DNA of 64,000 nt from assembly GCF_001439815.1 (NCBI RefSeq), contig NZ_JYLM01000001.1:434001-498000 (forward strand). The letters run 5' to 3'. This document shows, piece after piece, positions 28,831-36,637 of this stretch (within the stretch, counting starts at the first letter, position 1; each line of letters begins with the position of its first letter). A program made the position numbers and the translations under genes. Source of the DNA: Pseudomonas orientalis. Lineage in GTDB: Bacteria > Pseudomonadota > Gammaproteobacteria > Pseudomonadales > Pseudomonadaceae. The notes under the pieces were generated by a model, which was not told the origin of the DNA, did no database searches, and was given only the letters and a program-made list of their open reading frames with translations.

Positions 28831-29745
28831 TCACTTCCTTTTGGCCGGCTTGCGGACCAGTCCTATGCCCTGATGAAGGTCGGCGTATCCTAGTAACAAG
28901 TAATATTCATCAAGGTGTGTTTCCGTCTGCGCAATCTCTGCCAGCGCCATCAGGTAGTCGCTGGAAAAGCAATGCGCAGAGAGAGTAGCCTGACCCGAAA
29001 AATGCAAGTGCGCCGGCAACGCCAAGCTGTTCATCAGCATATTGACGACGGGCAGGTAAAAATTGGGAGTGACCACCTTAGTGAGGTCTGAGACTTGCAA
29101 GCCGTGTTTGGCTAGCATGTCCTTCAGTTTTTTGCCGATCTCTGGCAGATTACCCCGGAAAAACGAACTGTCATTTGTCGAGCGGCCAAATCCGCAAACA
29201 ACGTCCAGCAGAGTCAATGACGACGGCCCCTTGTTCGACAGGATTGCTGCACTGGCTGCATCGCTGAACATGCAATTACTGTCGAATCGTTTCGATTCAC
29301 CAGCCGAAGCATCCGCCGTAACCAGTAATACCCTGTCAGCCCTAGACGACTCGATCATGGCGCTGGCTAGGTGCAAACCATTGAATAGGCTATTGCATCC
29401 GCTGAGGGTCAAACCGGTAACTGGGACATTGCTGATAGCACAGCGGGTCATCATCTCGTCCAAGCGATCGTTGCCTTGCATGAAATCAACAGAAAAACGA
29501 CTCGAGCATAGGACAAGATGGTCCGTACTCTGTGCAGCCGAAGATCTACCCACAATTTTCTCGATCACTCGTTCAGCTAGGTCCAGGACATTGCCCGATG
29601 TGCGGTGGAGGCTGTGCCAGCCCATTAAGTGAGGAGCATCAGGCAGCCCATAATGTCGACGTTTCTGATCAAAATCCTCCACTTTATTATATGGGAAGCG
29701 GTGCTCGCCGAGGGTGCTGTCAATATCATTGATAAAGATCGTCAT
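28831..29745 (-). CDS. KAS III-like (FabH-superfamily) condensing or acyl-transfer enzyme, atypical active site
   Basis: 304-aa thiolase-fold protein. The nucleophile is in LTLSGCNSLFNG with Cys117, and MFSDAASAAIL near 159 is the usual KAS III segment. FabH continues with His (HQAN) and Asn (GNTS); here these regions read TPNF near 226 and AHCFSSD near 257-263, so the decarboxylating His/Asn pair is not conserved in the usual form. Related FabH-like enzymes such as CerJ act as acyltransferases rather than ketosynthases (established knowledge). Role here is therefore open: C-C condensation, or transfer of an acyl/aminoacyl group from a carrier protein. It overlaps the aminotransferase gene by four bases and ends four bases before the adenylation gene. 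Confidence 0.78.
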   Translation of the reverse strand: MTIFINDIDSTLGEHRFPYNKVEDFDQKRRHYGLPDAPHLMGWHSLHRTSGNVLDLAERVIEKIVGRSSAAQSTDHLVLCSSRFSVDFMQGNDRLDEMMTRCAISNVPVTGLTLSGCNSLFNGLHLASAMIESSRADRVLLVTADASAGESKRFDSNCMFSDAASAAILSNKGPSSLTLLDVVCGFGRSTNDSSFFRGNLPEIGKKLKDMLAKHGLQVSDLTKVVTPNFYLPVVNMLMNSLALPAHLHFSGQATLSAHCFSSDYLMALAEIAQTETHLDEYYLLLGYADLHQGIGLVRKPAKRK

Positions 29746-30986
29746 AGCGTGACGCTCTTCGGAAAACAGAAGCGCACGGCAGAGAGCTTTTGCCGCAACT
29801 GGGCGAACACGACAGTTGCCTCACCCTTGAAAGCCACGGAAAACCGGACATAGCTTTGTCCTGAAACCTCATAAGGAATGGTCAAAATGCCGTGTTCTGC
29901 TGCCAAGTAATGAGAAAATTTCGCTGCATTCTCAAATCTTGCGCCATCGACCACTCCAAGCGGACATTGCACATAGACAAAAAAAGCACCATTCACATTT
30001 TGGATGCTGAAGCCGCTTGCCGCGAGTATGTCTATTAAAGCGCGACGGCGTTCGGCGACGCACTCGGATAGCGCTTCAGAGATCTCCTGATCATTGATTA
30101 CGCCAGCCACTGCATCTAATAGAAGCTTGGGTTGCCCGCTCTCTTGCAGTAAACCAAGTACGCGTAAAGGTTCGATGATTTCCGACGCAGCTAGAATAAA
30201 ACCTAGGCGCCACCCGGGGATCTGGAGAGACTTAGATAACGAATGCACCTCAATACAATGCGCTGCCGCACCCGCGCCGCGAAAAAAATTTCCAGTTGGC
30301 TGCGTGGCCGTCAGCAGGCCTGAGTAGGCGGCATCGTTGATAAGCAAGATATTGTGTCGCACGCATATCTCAAGCAGCAAATCACATTCATCTTGCGAGG
30401 CGATCTTACCTGTAGGATTGTTAGGATAGTTCACCGCCAGTATCTTGGCCTTGGTCATTAGTGTGGGATCTAGGCTCTCCAGATCAGGCATGAAGTTGTT
30501 TTCCGGTAAGAGAGGCAAGTGTACCACTGTTCCTCCAAGACGTTGTGCCATGACAGAAAAAATCGGATACGCAGGAGTCGTAACTAGGATCACATCGCCT
30601 GGGTTGATAAGTGCAAGACAAAGTAGATTGAGCGCCGACTTGGAGCCGCTTGTAGGGAGTACTTGCAAAGGTAGGTCAGAGTTTGCAAATCGTGTAGAAC
30701 GCTTTAAGCAAGCAGTTTGATAAGCTTGATGGTCGTAGACATACCCGTGATAACCAGTTATGCCTGCCAATCCAGACAATGCGCTCGATAGTTTTTCAGC
30801 TGGAGGAAGGAATGCGTCGGCTACACCAAAGTCTAAAAGTAACGGTCCCGTAAGTGTCGACTTGAAAGCGCGGACCCAACTAAAGAAATCGTCACTGTCA
30901 GAGCTCAGCTTTTTATCACGATAAAAATCGTTGAAGCGGACCAAATTCATATTTTTGCTCGATGAATAGTTAATAGTGCGAGTCAT
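29742..30986 (-). CDS. PLP-dependent class I/II aminotransferase
   Basis: 414-aa fold-type I aminotransferase. Motifs: PTSGSKSALN near 111 (phosphate loop), NYPNNPTG at 186-193, NDAAY with PLP-pyridine Asp218, and VHSLSKSLQIPGWRLGF with Schiff-base Lys252 and a downstream Arg260. The terminal Arg for the substrate carboxylate is likely in SYVRFSVAF. It resembles the LL-diaminopimelate/aspartate aminotransferase branch in general character but cannot be assigned a substrate. Its role may be to make the amino-acid precursor or to install the amine. It overlaps the genes on both sides (17 bases upstream if ATG 30986 is used; ATG 30950 is the alternative start). Confidence 0.86.
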   Translation of the reverse strand: MTRTINYSSSKNMNLVRFNDFYRDKKLSSDSDDFFSWVRAFKSTLTGPLLLDFGVADAFLPPAEKLSSALSGLAGITGYHGYVYDHQAYQTACLKRSTRFANSDLPLQVLPTSGSKSALNLLCLALINPGDVILVTTPAYPIFSVMAQRLGGTVVHLPLLPENNFMPDLESLDPTLMTKAKILAVNYPNNPTGKIASQDECDLLLEICVRHNILLINDAAYSGLLTATQPTGNFFRGAGAAAHCIEVHSLSKSLQIPGWRLGFILAASEIIEPLRVLGLLQESGQPKLLLDAVAGVINDQEISEALSECVAERRRALIDILAASGFSIQNVNGAFFVYVQCPLGVVDGARFENAAKFSHYLAAEHGILTIPYEVSGQSYVRFSVAFKGEATVVFAQLRQKLSAVRFCFPKSVTL

Positions 30987-32310
30987 TGAAGTTGGTCAGG
31001 TGCGCTGTTCCAACGAACAAGCCGTGGTGGCTGTAACCCCGTACATGATTTAGTGAATGACTTTGCATATCATAAATGTATATTAGCTCGTTGGAAAACA
31101 GCAGGATATAGCGTCCATTGTCTGATGTTTCTATCCAGATTGGCATGTGTCCGAGTAAGGTGCAGAAATGTAAGCCTTCTGCTTCAATAGGCTCATGATT
31201 GAAAAGCTGCTCGTCCCTGTGCAGGTGTAACGAGCTTTCCAAAAGTATATGAAAGCGGTTGGGGTACGCACTGAGTACGATATAATTTTCGCCTTTATAA
31301 CTGAAAAGCTTATGACTAGTCAGGCGATAAAGTCCTTTTGGGTGGTAGTGTTTAGAAAACTGCAATTCTCCTTTGTGCATCCTGCCGCCCAAGAGCTTCG
31401 CTTCTCCATGTAGTATGAGCTTTCCATGTGCCTTAGAAAGGTTGTGGCATGATAGGTAAAAGCGCTCAGGGTCGGCTCGCGAGAACTCAATATGTCCTGG
31501 CGTTTTCCCATCAACTTCACTCGCACTGACTGAGCCTGAATTTTTCTCAATGAGGTAGATTCTATTTGTTTGAAGACCTGCTAGTTCGTATTCCCGCCAC
31601 AGACTATAAGTAGCAAAAGGATCCTCCTCTAGCACAGGCGCAGATCCTTGGGCGGTCAAACAGAATTCAGTCAATATCACATAGTCAGGATCAGGAGTTT
31701 GTTTAACTTCATGAATGGCTTCCAAAGTCTTCAATGACGCTAGTTTTCGAGGTTTATTCCAAGCGGTATCAACGGAATATAATTCGGTTTCAAGTTCAAG
31801 CTTCTCCCCTCCGTATACACGCAGACGTTGCTGCATGTCCGTCATTGTATAAAGGTATTCTCCATTTACACGATCCAGCGAGTTCTGAGCAGACATCATC
31901 CTAGGGATGAACGCATCTTGCTCTGACATATGTCCTACCTGCTGCTGAGAGAAATCGATTTCCCGTGCATAGCTGCAGTTATGCATACCAACCACAACTC
32001 TGCCGTCTGCCAGCTCAAACCCTTCATGCGGCTGTACAAAGCTAAATGCTACAGCAGTACTGGACTTGCAAGCATAGGGAAAATTGCTGTTGGATAAATT
32101 CTGTTCGATATACTTAGAAAAGGTTGCAATATAATCGTCTATACTAACAACGCAGCTCTTGATCGTCCTCTGCGCGAAGTCAACTAGGTAGTAGCATTCT
32201 TTGTTTTCTCTGAGCCCGGCAATGAACACTCTTCCTGTGAGATCAGCAGGAATGGTCCAGTCGGTTGGAAAGTTTTTCTCGAAAAATTCTGCGTTGTCTG
32301 TAATAGCCAT
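30970..32310 (-). CDS. Conserved-looking protein of unknown family, biosynthetic operon
   Basis: About 446 aa that I do not recognise. It has no signal peptide, no membrane segment and no obvious catalytic motif. Composition and recurring short strands (for example EHIYIYDMQSHSLNHV-like ELIYIYDMQSHSLN near the end, YVILTEFCLTAQG, RFYLSCHNLSKAHG) suggest an all-beta, propeller-like fold. Several histidines occur in regularly spaced segments (SCHNLSKAHGKLILHG, FSKHYHPKG, LHFCTLLGH), which would be compatible with a metal site as in carotenoid-oxygenase-like propellers, but this is only a suggestion. ATG 32310 has AGGG nine bases upstream; GTG 32319 is an alternative that overlaps the chorismatase-like stop. 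Confidence 0.6.
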   Translation of the reverse strand: MAITDNAEFFEKNFPTDWTIPADLTGRVFIAGLRENKECYYLVDFAQRTIKSCVVSIDDYIATFSKYIEQNLSNSNFPYACKSSTAVAFSFVQPHEGFELADGRVVVGMHNCSYAREIDFSQQQVGHMSEQDAFIPRMMSAQNSLDRVNGEYLYTMTDMQQRLRVYGGEKLELETELYSVDTAWNKPRKLASLKTLEAIHEVKQTPDPDYVILTEFCLTAQGSAPVLEEDPFATYSLWREYELAGLQTNRIYLIEKNSGSVSASEVDGKTPGHIEFSRADPERFYLSCHNLSKAHGKLILHGEAKLLGGRMHKGELQFSKHYHPKGLYRLTSHKLFSYKGENYIVLSAYPNRFHILLESSLHLHRDEQLFNHEPIEAEGLHFCTLLGHMPIWIETSDNGRYILLFSNELIYIYDMQSHSLNHVRGYSHHGLFVGTAHLTNFNDSHY

Positions 32311-32315
32311 TTTAG

Positions 32316-33482
32316 TCACCCTGGCATCACGGCCGTTGCTTCGATTTCGACAAGTAGTTCATTCCGGCAAATGTCCGCTTCGACGTATGTCGCAATCGCC
32401 CGGGCAGGAAGCAGCGACTCGCATATCGACTGGACAACGGCAAAGTCATCGCGGTGTTTCACATACACCGTATAGCAAACTACGCACTCAAGCCCTGTTC
32501 TGGTCGGATAGCAGTCGTAATCAGACAGCAAGCGCGCACATAAGAGTAGGGAAATATTATCTATTGTTTGTCTGGTTTGACGTTCAATATCGGCTAGGTA
32601 AACGCTTTTGGCGCCAATGATACTCGCAGTACCCGACACGAAGATCATCGCTTCTGCCGCAGCCAAGATCGCCATAGCACGGGAAAATAGAGGAGCAACT
32701 AGGCTTTCCTCCTTCGGGTAATCAAATGCACTGGCCTGACGTCTATTTTCTAAAGAGACAACACGATAATCACCCTTGGTCATTATCTTGCAAGATAGAT
32801 AACCTAGGTTAATTGAGGTGCTGTGAGTACCGATGCCGGTACTGGCTGGAAATTTAGTTCTTTTCTCCCCGGAGCTCAGCTTCAACTCGTTAAATACCTC
32901 TCGACGTGCGGCGTTTACAATCTGATAGCGCGTGTGATCGTGAGGCCCTTCGGTTATGTTTCCGATGTAAATCCACGTTCTGAGAAGATCCTCTATCGAA
33001 TGCCCCTGTCTCTCACTGGCTAATAAGCAATCATAGAATTGTGAAGTGAATGATGAAGTTACTTGTGCATTGTCAACCGTATTAAAATTTTTGGACGAAA
33101 AGCTCCAGTCCAAACTATTGGTCTTTGCCGGCAGAGTGCTTTCTGACGTGCCAGTTGAGCGCTCCTCTTGTCTGATCATCCATACGCTAATCTGTACCTG
33201 GCCAAGCAACGGCGGTTGGACAACGATTTCAGTTCGCTGAACGAGCGCGCCGAAATGAACCCCAAACTGATTATTAATCTTTTTTAGCTGCCATTGATCG
33301 CTCACAGCAACGAATACGCGAAGCACATCACTACCGGGCGCGTCGGGAGTGGACAATGCCAAGAGCTCAGACAAACAAGCTTTGAAATCTTCGGCTGTAC
33401 ATTGTGCTCCCTGAAAATAATGATTCGAGCCGCCAAAGTTTACTGACAGTGTTTGACACCAGGAAGAAGTACGATTGTCCAT
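32316..33482 (-). CDS. Chorismatase-like protein (FkbO/Hyg5/XanB2 family, RidA-fold)
   Basis: 388 aa. The FkbO/Hyg5/XanB2 family hydrolyses or eliminates pyruvate from chorismate to give a dihydroxycyclohexadienoate or 3-/4-hydroxybenzoate. Family-like motifs seen: RYQIVNAARREVFNELKL near 185, PASTGIG at 212-218, ENRRQASAFDYP near 245-256, SRA at 267-269, VSGTASIIG near 282-290, and the C-terminal block ADICRNELLVEIE at 369-381 with the conserved Cys and Glu. It is somewhat longer than FkbO (about 344 aa as I recall). This suggests a chorismate-derived ring enters the product, or that the protein has been recruited for a related reaction. Spacing: 58 bases after the halogenase gene; GGAG precedes ATG 33482 by seven bases. 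Confidence 0.78.
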   Translation of the reverse strand: MDNRTSSWCQTLSVNFGGSNHYFQGAQCTAEDFKACLSELLALSTPDAPGSDVLRVFVAVSDQWQLKKINNQFGVHFGALVQRTEIVVQPPLLGQVQISVWMIRQEERSTGTSESTLPAKTNSLDWSFSSKNFNTVDNAQVTSSFTSQFYDCLLASERQGHSIEDLLRTWIYIGNITEGPHDHTRYQIVNAARREVFNELKLSSGEKRTKFPASTGIGTHSTSINLGYLSCKIMTKGDYRVVSLENRRQASAFDYPKEESLVAPLFSRAMAILAAAEAMIFVSGTASIIGAKSVYLADIERQTRQTIDNISLLLCARLLSDYDCYPTRTGLECVVCYTVYVKHRDDFAVVQSICESLLPARAIATYVEADICRNELLVEIEATAVMPG

Positions 33483-33540
33483 TGATCATCTCCATATCGC
33501 TGACGCATAAATATGTTTACCAAGTTCGGAATGAATCACC

Positions 33541-34476
33541 TCAAGGGATTCTATTGAGTTGTTTACCTCGAGTGGTGTGTGAGCGAACACGGTTATGGCC
33601 AAATTGATCTTCCCCGCCGACGATAACAATTCCATATTTTTCAAGGCTCACCGTTCTGCCGAACTCAGTTAGGGTGTCGGCGTCCGGATAGACTTTTACT
33701 GATGTAGGGACGTACCTAGCTGCATATCCCAAACGAGGCGTTTTTGTTTCGCCTAGGTGTGGAAGTGAACCATGCAAGAGAGTCGACCAAAAGATTATGA
33801 ATTCGCCCTTTTTCATAGTGAAGTAGATTGCTTTTGACTCGTCCGGACTCCATTCTGGATCTACTTGAAGATCCCGATAGTCGTAACCATAAAAGCCTCT
33901 ACGAACATTATTCTTCGTAATTCCAAACTTGTCTTCGGCATAGGTTGTCGACTTGGTTTCGTCGTAAAATCGCGTGTGCTGCGTCCCAGGAATAATGCCC
34001 ATCGGACCCATGTCCAGCGTGACATCGGATAAGGCTGTCCAAACTGTTATTGTTCCCCCCTCCGTAGCACCCTCAGGCCAGCGAAGGGCATCTTTGCCCC
34101 CGTTAAGCCCAGCAAACGTATCGCCTTGGTGCCAATCGGTTCCCTCATCACCCGGATACTTTGGGAAGAACTCGGATCGCCAGCACGCTACATCGCGGCC
34201 CAACAAGCATTGGAGTTTACTGACAATAGAAGGGTGGCAGATATGGTCTGCTAGTTCCTCTATATCCAAGTGACGATCATAACTCGAGATGGGGTCCTTA
34301 TTGTTCTCTGCCTTACCAAACACCGACATAGAATAGTCAAAAGTTTTAAGTCTAGCGCTGCGCCAAAGGCTGTCGATTTCTTCCTCGGAATAGGCTCGAA
34401 ACGGCCCGAGGTATCCTTCATCTTTGAAAAATTCAACCTGCGCTTCACTCAGTTCAAAAAGCTGATCGTTAGTCAT
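33541..34476 (-). CDS. SyrB2-type non-heme Fe(II)/2-oxoglutarate halogenase with HxG iron site
   Basis: 311 aa, colinear with SyrB2 (310 aa), which chlorinates threonine tethered to a carrier protein in syringomycin synthesis. Shared stretches include EFFPKYPGDEGTDWHQ, GGTITVWTA, VRRGFYGYDYR, FIIFWSTLLH and SLEKYG. The iron ligands fall at the same numbers as in SyrB2: His116 and His235, with 2-oxoglutarate-binding Arg254. SyrB2 has Ala118 where hydroxylases have Asp/Glu, leaving room for chloride; here it is Gly118, giving HxG as in WelO5 and BesD. No carboxylate ligand is available, so halogenation is expected. The carrier-protein gene ends 11 bases upstream, so the substrate is probably carrier-bound. 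AGGGA lies seven bases before the ATG. Confidence 0.9.
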   Translation of the reverse strand: MTNDQLFELSEAQVEFFKDEGYLGPFRAYSEEEIDSLWRSARLKTFDYSMSVFGKAENNKDPISSYDRHLDIEELADHICHPSIVSKLQCLLGRDVACWRSEFFPKYPGDEGTDWHQGDTFAGLNGGKDALRWPEGATEGGTITVWTALSDVTLDMGPMGIIPGTQHTRFYDETKSTTYAEDKFGITKNNVRRGFYGYDYRDLQVDPEWSPDESKAIYFTMKKGEFIIFWSTLLHGSLPHLGETKTPRLGYAARYVPTSVKVYPDADTLTEFGRTVSLEKYGIVIVGGEDQFGHNRVRSHTTRGKQLNRIP

Positions 34477-34487
34477 GATTTATTCCC

Positions 34488-34736
34488 TTATAAGTTTATC
34501 CGAGTAACAGCTTGTTTTTTAAGTGCTTCTGCGATGGCTTCAATCGATGCTCCCTTAGCGAGAATCTCTAAGCCAATCCCAAGATCAAAGTATTTATTCA
34601 GTTCGTCGACTAGTATTATTATTTGCAAAGAGTTAATGCCTTGGTCAAATAATTCAATTCTCTCGTCGAAGATTTCAATTTCAGAAATATTTGAAAGGAT
34701 TTCAACTATTTTCTCTGTTATCAGTAGATCAGGCAT
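34488..34736 (-). CDS. Free-standing acyl/peptidyl carrier protein (ACP2), probable halogenase partner
   Basis: 82-aa acidic helical protein with the pantetheine site FDQGINSLQIIIL, Ser36 being the attachment residue. It shares the DQGI-x-S motif with ACP1 but is otherwise divergent, so the two are not a recent duplication. It sits between the radical SAM gene and the halogenase gene with gaps of 24 and 11 bases, which suggests it presents the substrate to the halogenase as SyrB1 does for SyrB2. The ribosome binding site is weak (GGGGCC). Confidence 0.83.
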   Translation of the reverse strand: MPDLLITEKIVEILSNISEIEIFDERIELFDQGINSLQIIILVDELNKYFDLGIGLEILAKGASIEAIAEALKKQAVTRINL

Positions 34737-34760
34737 ATGCAGGCCCCATTTTTCATCTGG

Positions 34761-36176
34761 CTAAATATTGACCGCAAGAATATTTTTTGCGGACCTGATT
34801 TTTCCATCGACAAAGGCTTGGGCTAAATCATCAATAAGCCAATGTATTAGCGAGTCTCCCGCTGGGGTGAAGACTACCCACTCGGCCTCGTCAACTGCCA
34901 AACCCATTTGCTTCCATGACTCGATCAAAAGCTCAACTGCAAAACGATTCGAACCGCTTTGCGTTAACAGAAACTCTCGCTTCACCCTACTGAATACACG
35001 GATGTACCGCATGAACTTCACCATGAAGCGCTCTTGCTCATTGAATAGCGTGCCTCCAGCTAGTGGGAGTCGTCCCCCGCGTATACTTTGCATCCAACTG
35101 TCTAGTGATTCACTATTTTGCATCCAGTGAGCTGATGCCGTCGAAAACGCCCCCATACCTAAGCCGAAGTACGGCACGACAGTACTCCAATTCTCAATCA
35201 TATTTTCCCAAGAGCTAATGGCGTTAGACTGCTTGTTCTTAACAAACCACCCCAGTGGATTTTCGCTGTAACCACATGACTCTAGGTAGGTCTTGCCAAG
35301 AAAATACATTTGCCTTGCCGCGTGCTCTTCAATGGCTGGCCAAGGTTCCTGTTGAGCGAGGCGATAACTCTTAGTGCCTGGGAACAGTTCGTTTCTGTAA
35401 AAGGTTATGGATGGAACATTAAGACTGACTAAGTCTGCAAGAGTCTGGAATACCGACTCCAGAGATTGCCCTGGCATGCCGTATAACACATCGGTATTAA
35501 CTAACTCAAAGTTGTCGAGGGTTGCTGCGACTCTATCGAGTAGCTTCTCCCTTGGCAAAATCCGGCCCTCGCGTTGTCGTAACTCGGTGTTCGTTGATTG
35601 CACACCAAGGCTGATCCGGTTGACTCTTGAACTCAGCAGCTTAAGTTTTGAGTCGGTTAGCGTAGCCGGACTCGCTTCCAAGGTAATTACGGCATTGTCG
35701 GCCAGGCTACTACGCTGCAAGGTACCGTCGACTAGGGATGCCAGCAATTCGTTATCAAGAATGGACGGCGTGCCTCCACCAAAATAAAGGCTGCTGGCCG
35801 GCACTTTATTTAGCCCTAGCTCGTTATAGATATCGAGTTCTCGGAGAATAACCTCAATGTATTCTCGCTTTTCTTCTGCCCTTGGGCTTCTGGAGTAGGC
35901 TAAGTCGCAGAACGAACAGGACTGAATACACCAAGGCACACCTAAGTAGAGTGCTGTCCGCTTAGTAGACATCAATTCATTAGATATCTCCTGTTCAGCT
36001 TGTCTCGGTTTCAGTCTGGCATTCGTACTTCGATCAGCCATCTGTCGAAGATTGTCGAAACGGTGGTTAAAGGCGTTCCGACCTGCCCAGAAGTGCGTCG
36101 GAATATGCTGGTAACAATGGGTCATTCGATCCATTGTTTCGGTCAGTAAATCGTCGAATAATTTATTATCAGGCAT
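34761..36176 (-). CDS. Radical SAM protein, HemN/HemW-like, in the biosynthetic operon
   Basis: About 471 aa. The [4Fe-4S]-binding motif is WCIQSCSFCDL (C-x3-C-x2-C), followed by YFGGGTPSIL, typical of the HemN/HemW branch, and SLGVQSTN. A strong AAGGAGG lies 12 bases before ATG 36176; the open frame extends 15 codons further upstream. HemN-like enzymes outside heme metabolism are known as methyl or methylene transferases that use two SAM molecules, including cyclopropanases (C10P/Jaw5 type, established knowledge). Coproporphyrinogen oxidation is unlikely in this context. It is the first gene of the operon and faces the LysR gene. Confidence 0.82.
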   Translation of the reverse strand: MPDNKLFDDLLTETMDRMTHCYQHIPTHFWAGRNAFNHRFDNLRQMADRSTNARLKPRQAEQEISNELMSTKRTALYLGVPWCIQSCSFCDLAYSRSPRAEEKREYIEVILRELDIYNELGLNKVPASSLYFGGGTPSILDNELLASLVDGTLQRSSLADNAVITLEASPATLTDSKLKLLSSRVNRISLGVQSTNTELRQREGRILPREKLLDRVAATLDNFELVNTDVLYGMPGQSLESVFQTLADLVSLNVPSITFYRNELFPGTKSYRLAQQEPWPAIEEHAARQMYFLGKTYLESCGYSENPLGWFVKNKQSNAISSWENMIENWSTVVPYFGLGMGAFSTASAHWMQNSESLDSWMQSIRGGRLPLAGGTLFNEQERFMVKFMRYIRVFSRVKREFLLTQSGSNRFAVELLIESWKQMGLAVDEAEWVVFTPAGDSLIHWLIDDLAQAFVDGKIRSAKNILAVNI

Positions 36177-36637
36177 GGCGATACACAACCTCCTTCGTGA
36201 TTCCTTCAACCCAAAATCCATGGGAAATTCTTATGCAAGAGCGACTACGACACGGCGATATTCTGTTACCTAATCCTCCGCTGTCAATATATGTCAAAAA
36301 TGAATAGGTCGCTAAATATCTGATATGTGTTGGTCGTAAGTGTCGTGGAGTCGGTCCAGAACACAATGCGCTTGATGATAGGTGTGTGTTAAATAGATGT
36401 ACTTGTTTTAGAAGTATCTATTAACTATTCGTTTGGCAGCTCGCTTTATGGTGGATGAGTGTCGTAAATCTAATAATAGTTGTATGCGTGATAAGGCTGA
36501 GGATTGCCGCTATGAAAGATAAGTCGTGCAAACTTTGTATTTCAGTTTTTTCTTTTCTCAATTTTTGGCCGCGCTTGCCTAGGTAAATGAAAGCTCATGC
36601 GCTAATGATGTCATCAATTCTCATTCATGGATGTGGT
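36177..36637. promoter_or_regulatory. Divergent promoter region, biosynthetic operon / LysR gene
   Basis: About 460 AT-rich bases between the first gene of the operon and the LysR start. It must hold both promoters and the LysR site. I could not single out a convincing operator or -35/-10 pair; LysR-type T-N11-A sequences are too frequent in such AT-rich DNA to be informative. Confidence 0.5.

Noticed and set aside
32316..33482. Simple RidA/YjgF enamine deaminase.
   Set aside because: Far longer than RidA (about 130 aa) and carries chorismatase-family motifs along its length.
33541..34476. Phytanoyl-CoA hydroxylase-type dioxygenase.
   Set aside because: The HxD/E carboxylate ligand is absent (HQG), and the protein is colinear with the halogenase SyrB2.
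34761..36176. HemN coproporphyrinogen III dehydrogenase or HemW.
   Set aside because: Context is biosynthetic and the sequence around the cysteines (WCIQSCSFCDLAYS) lacks the usual YxHIPFC start; only the subfamily resemblance is kept.
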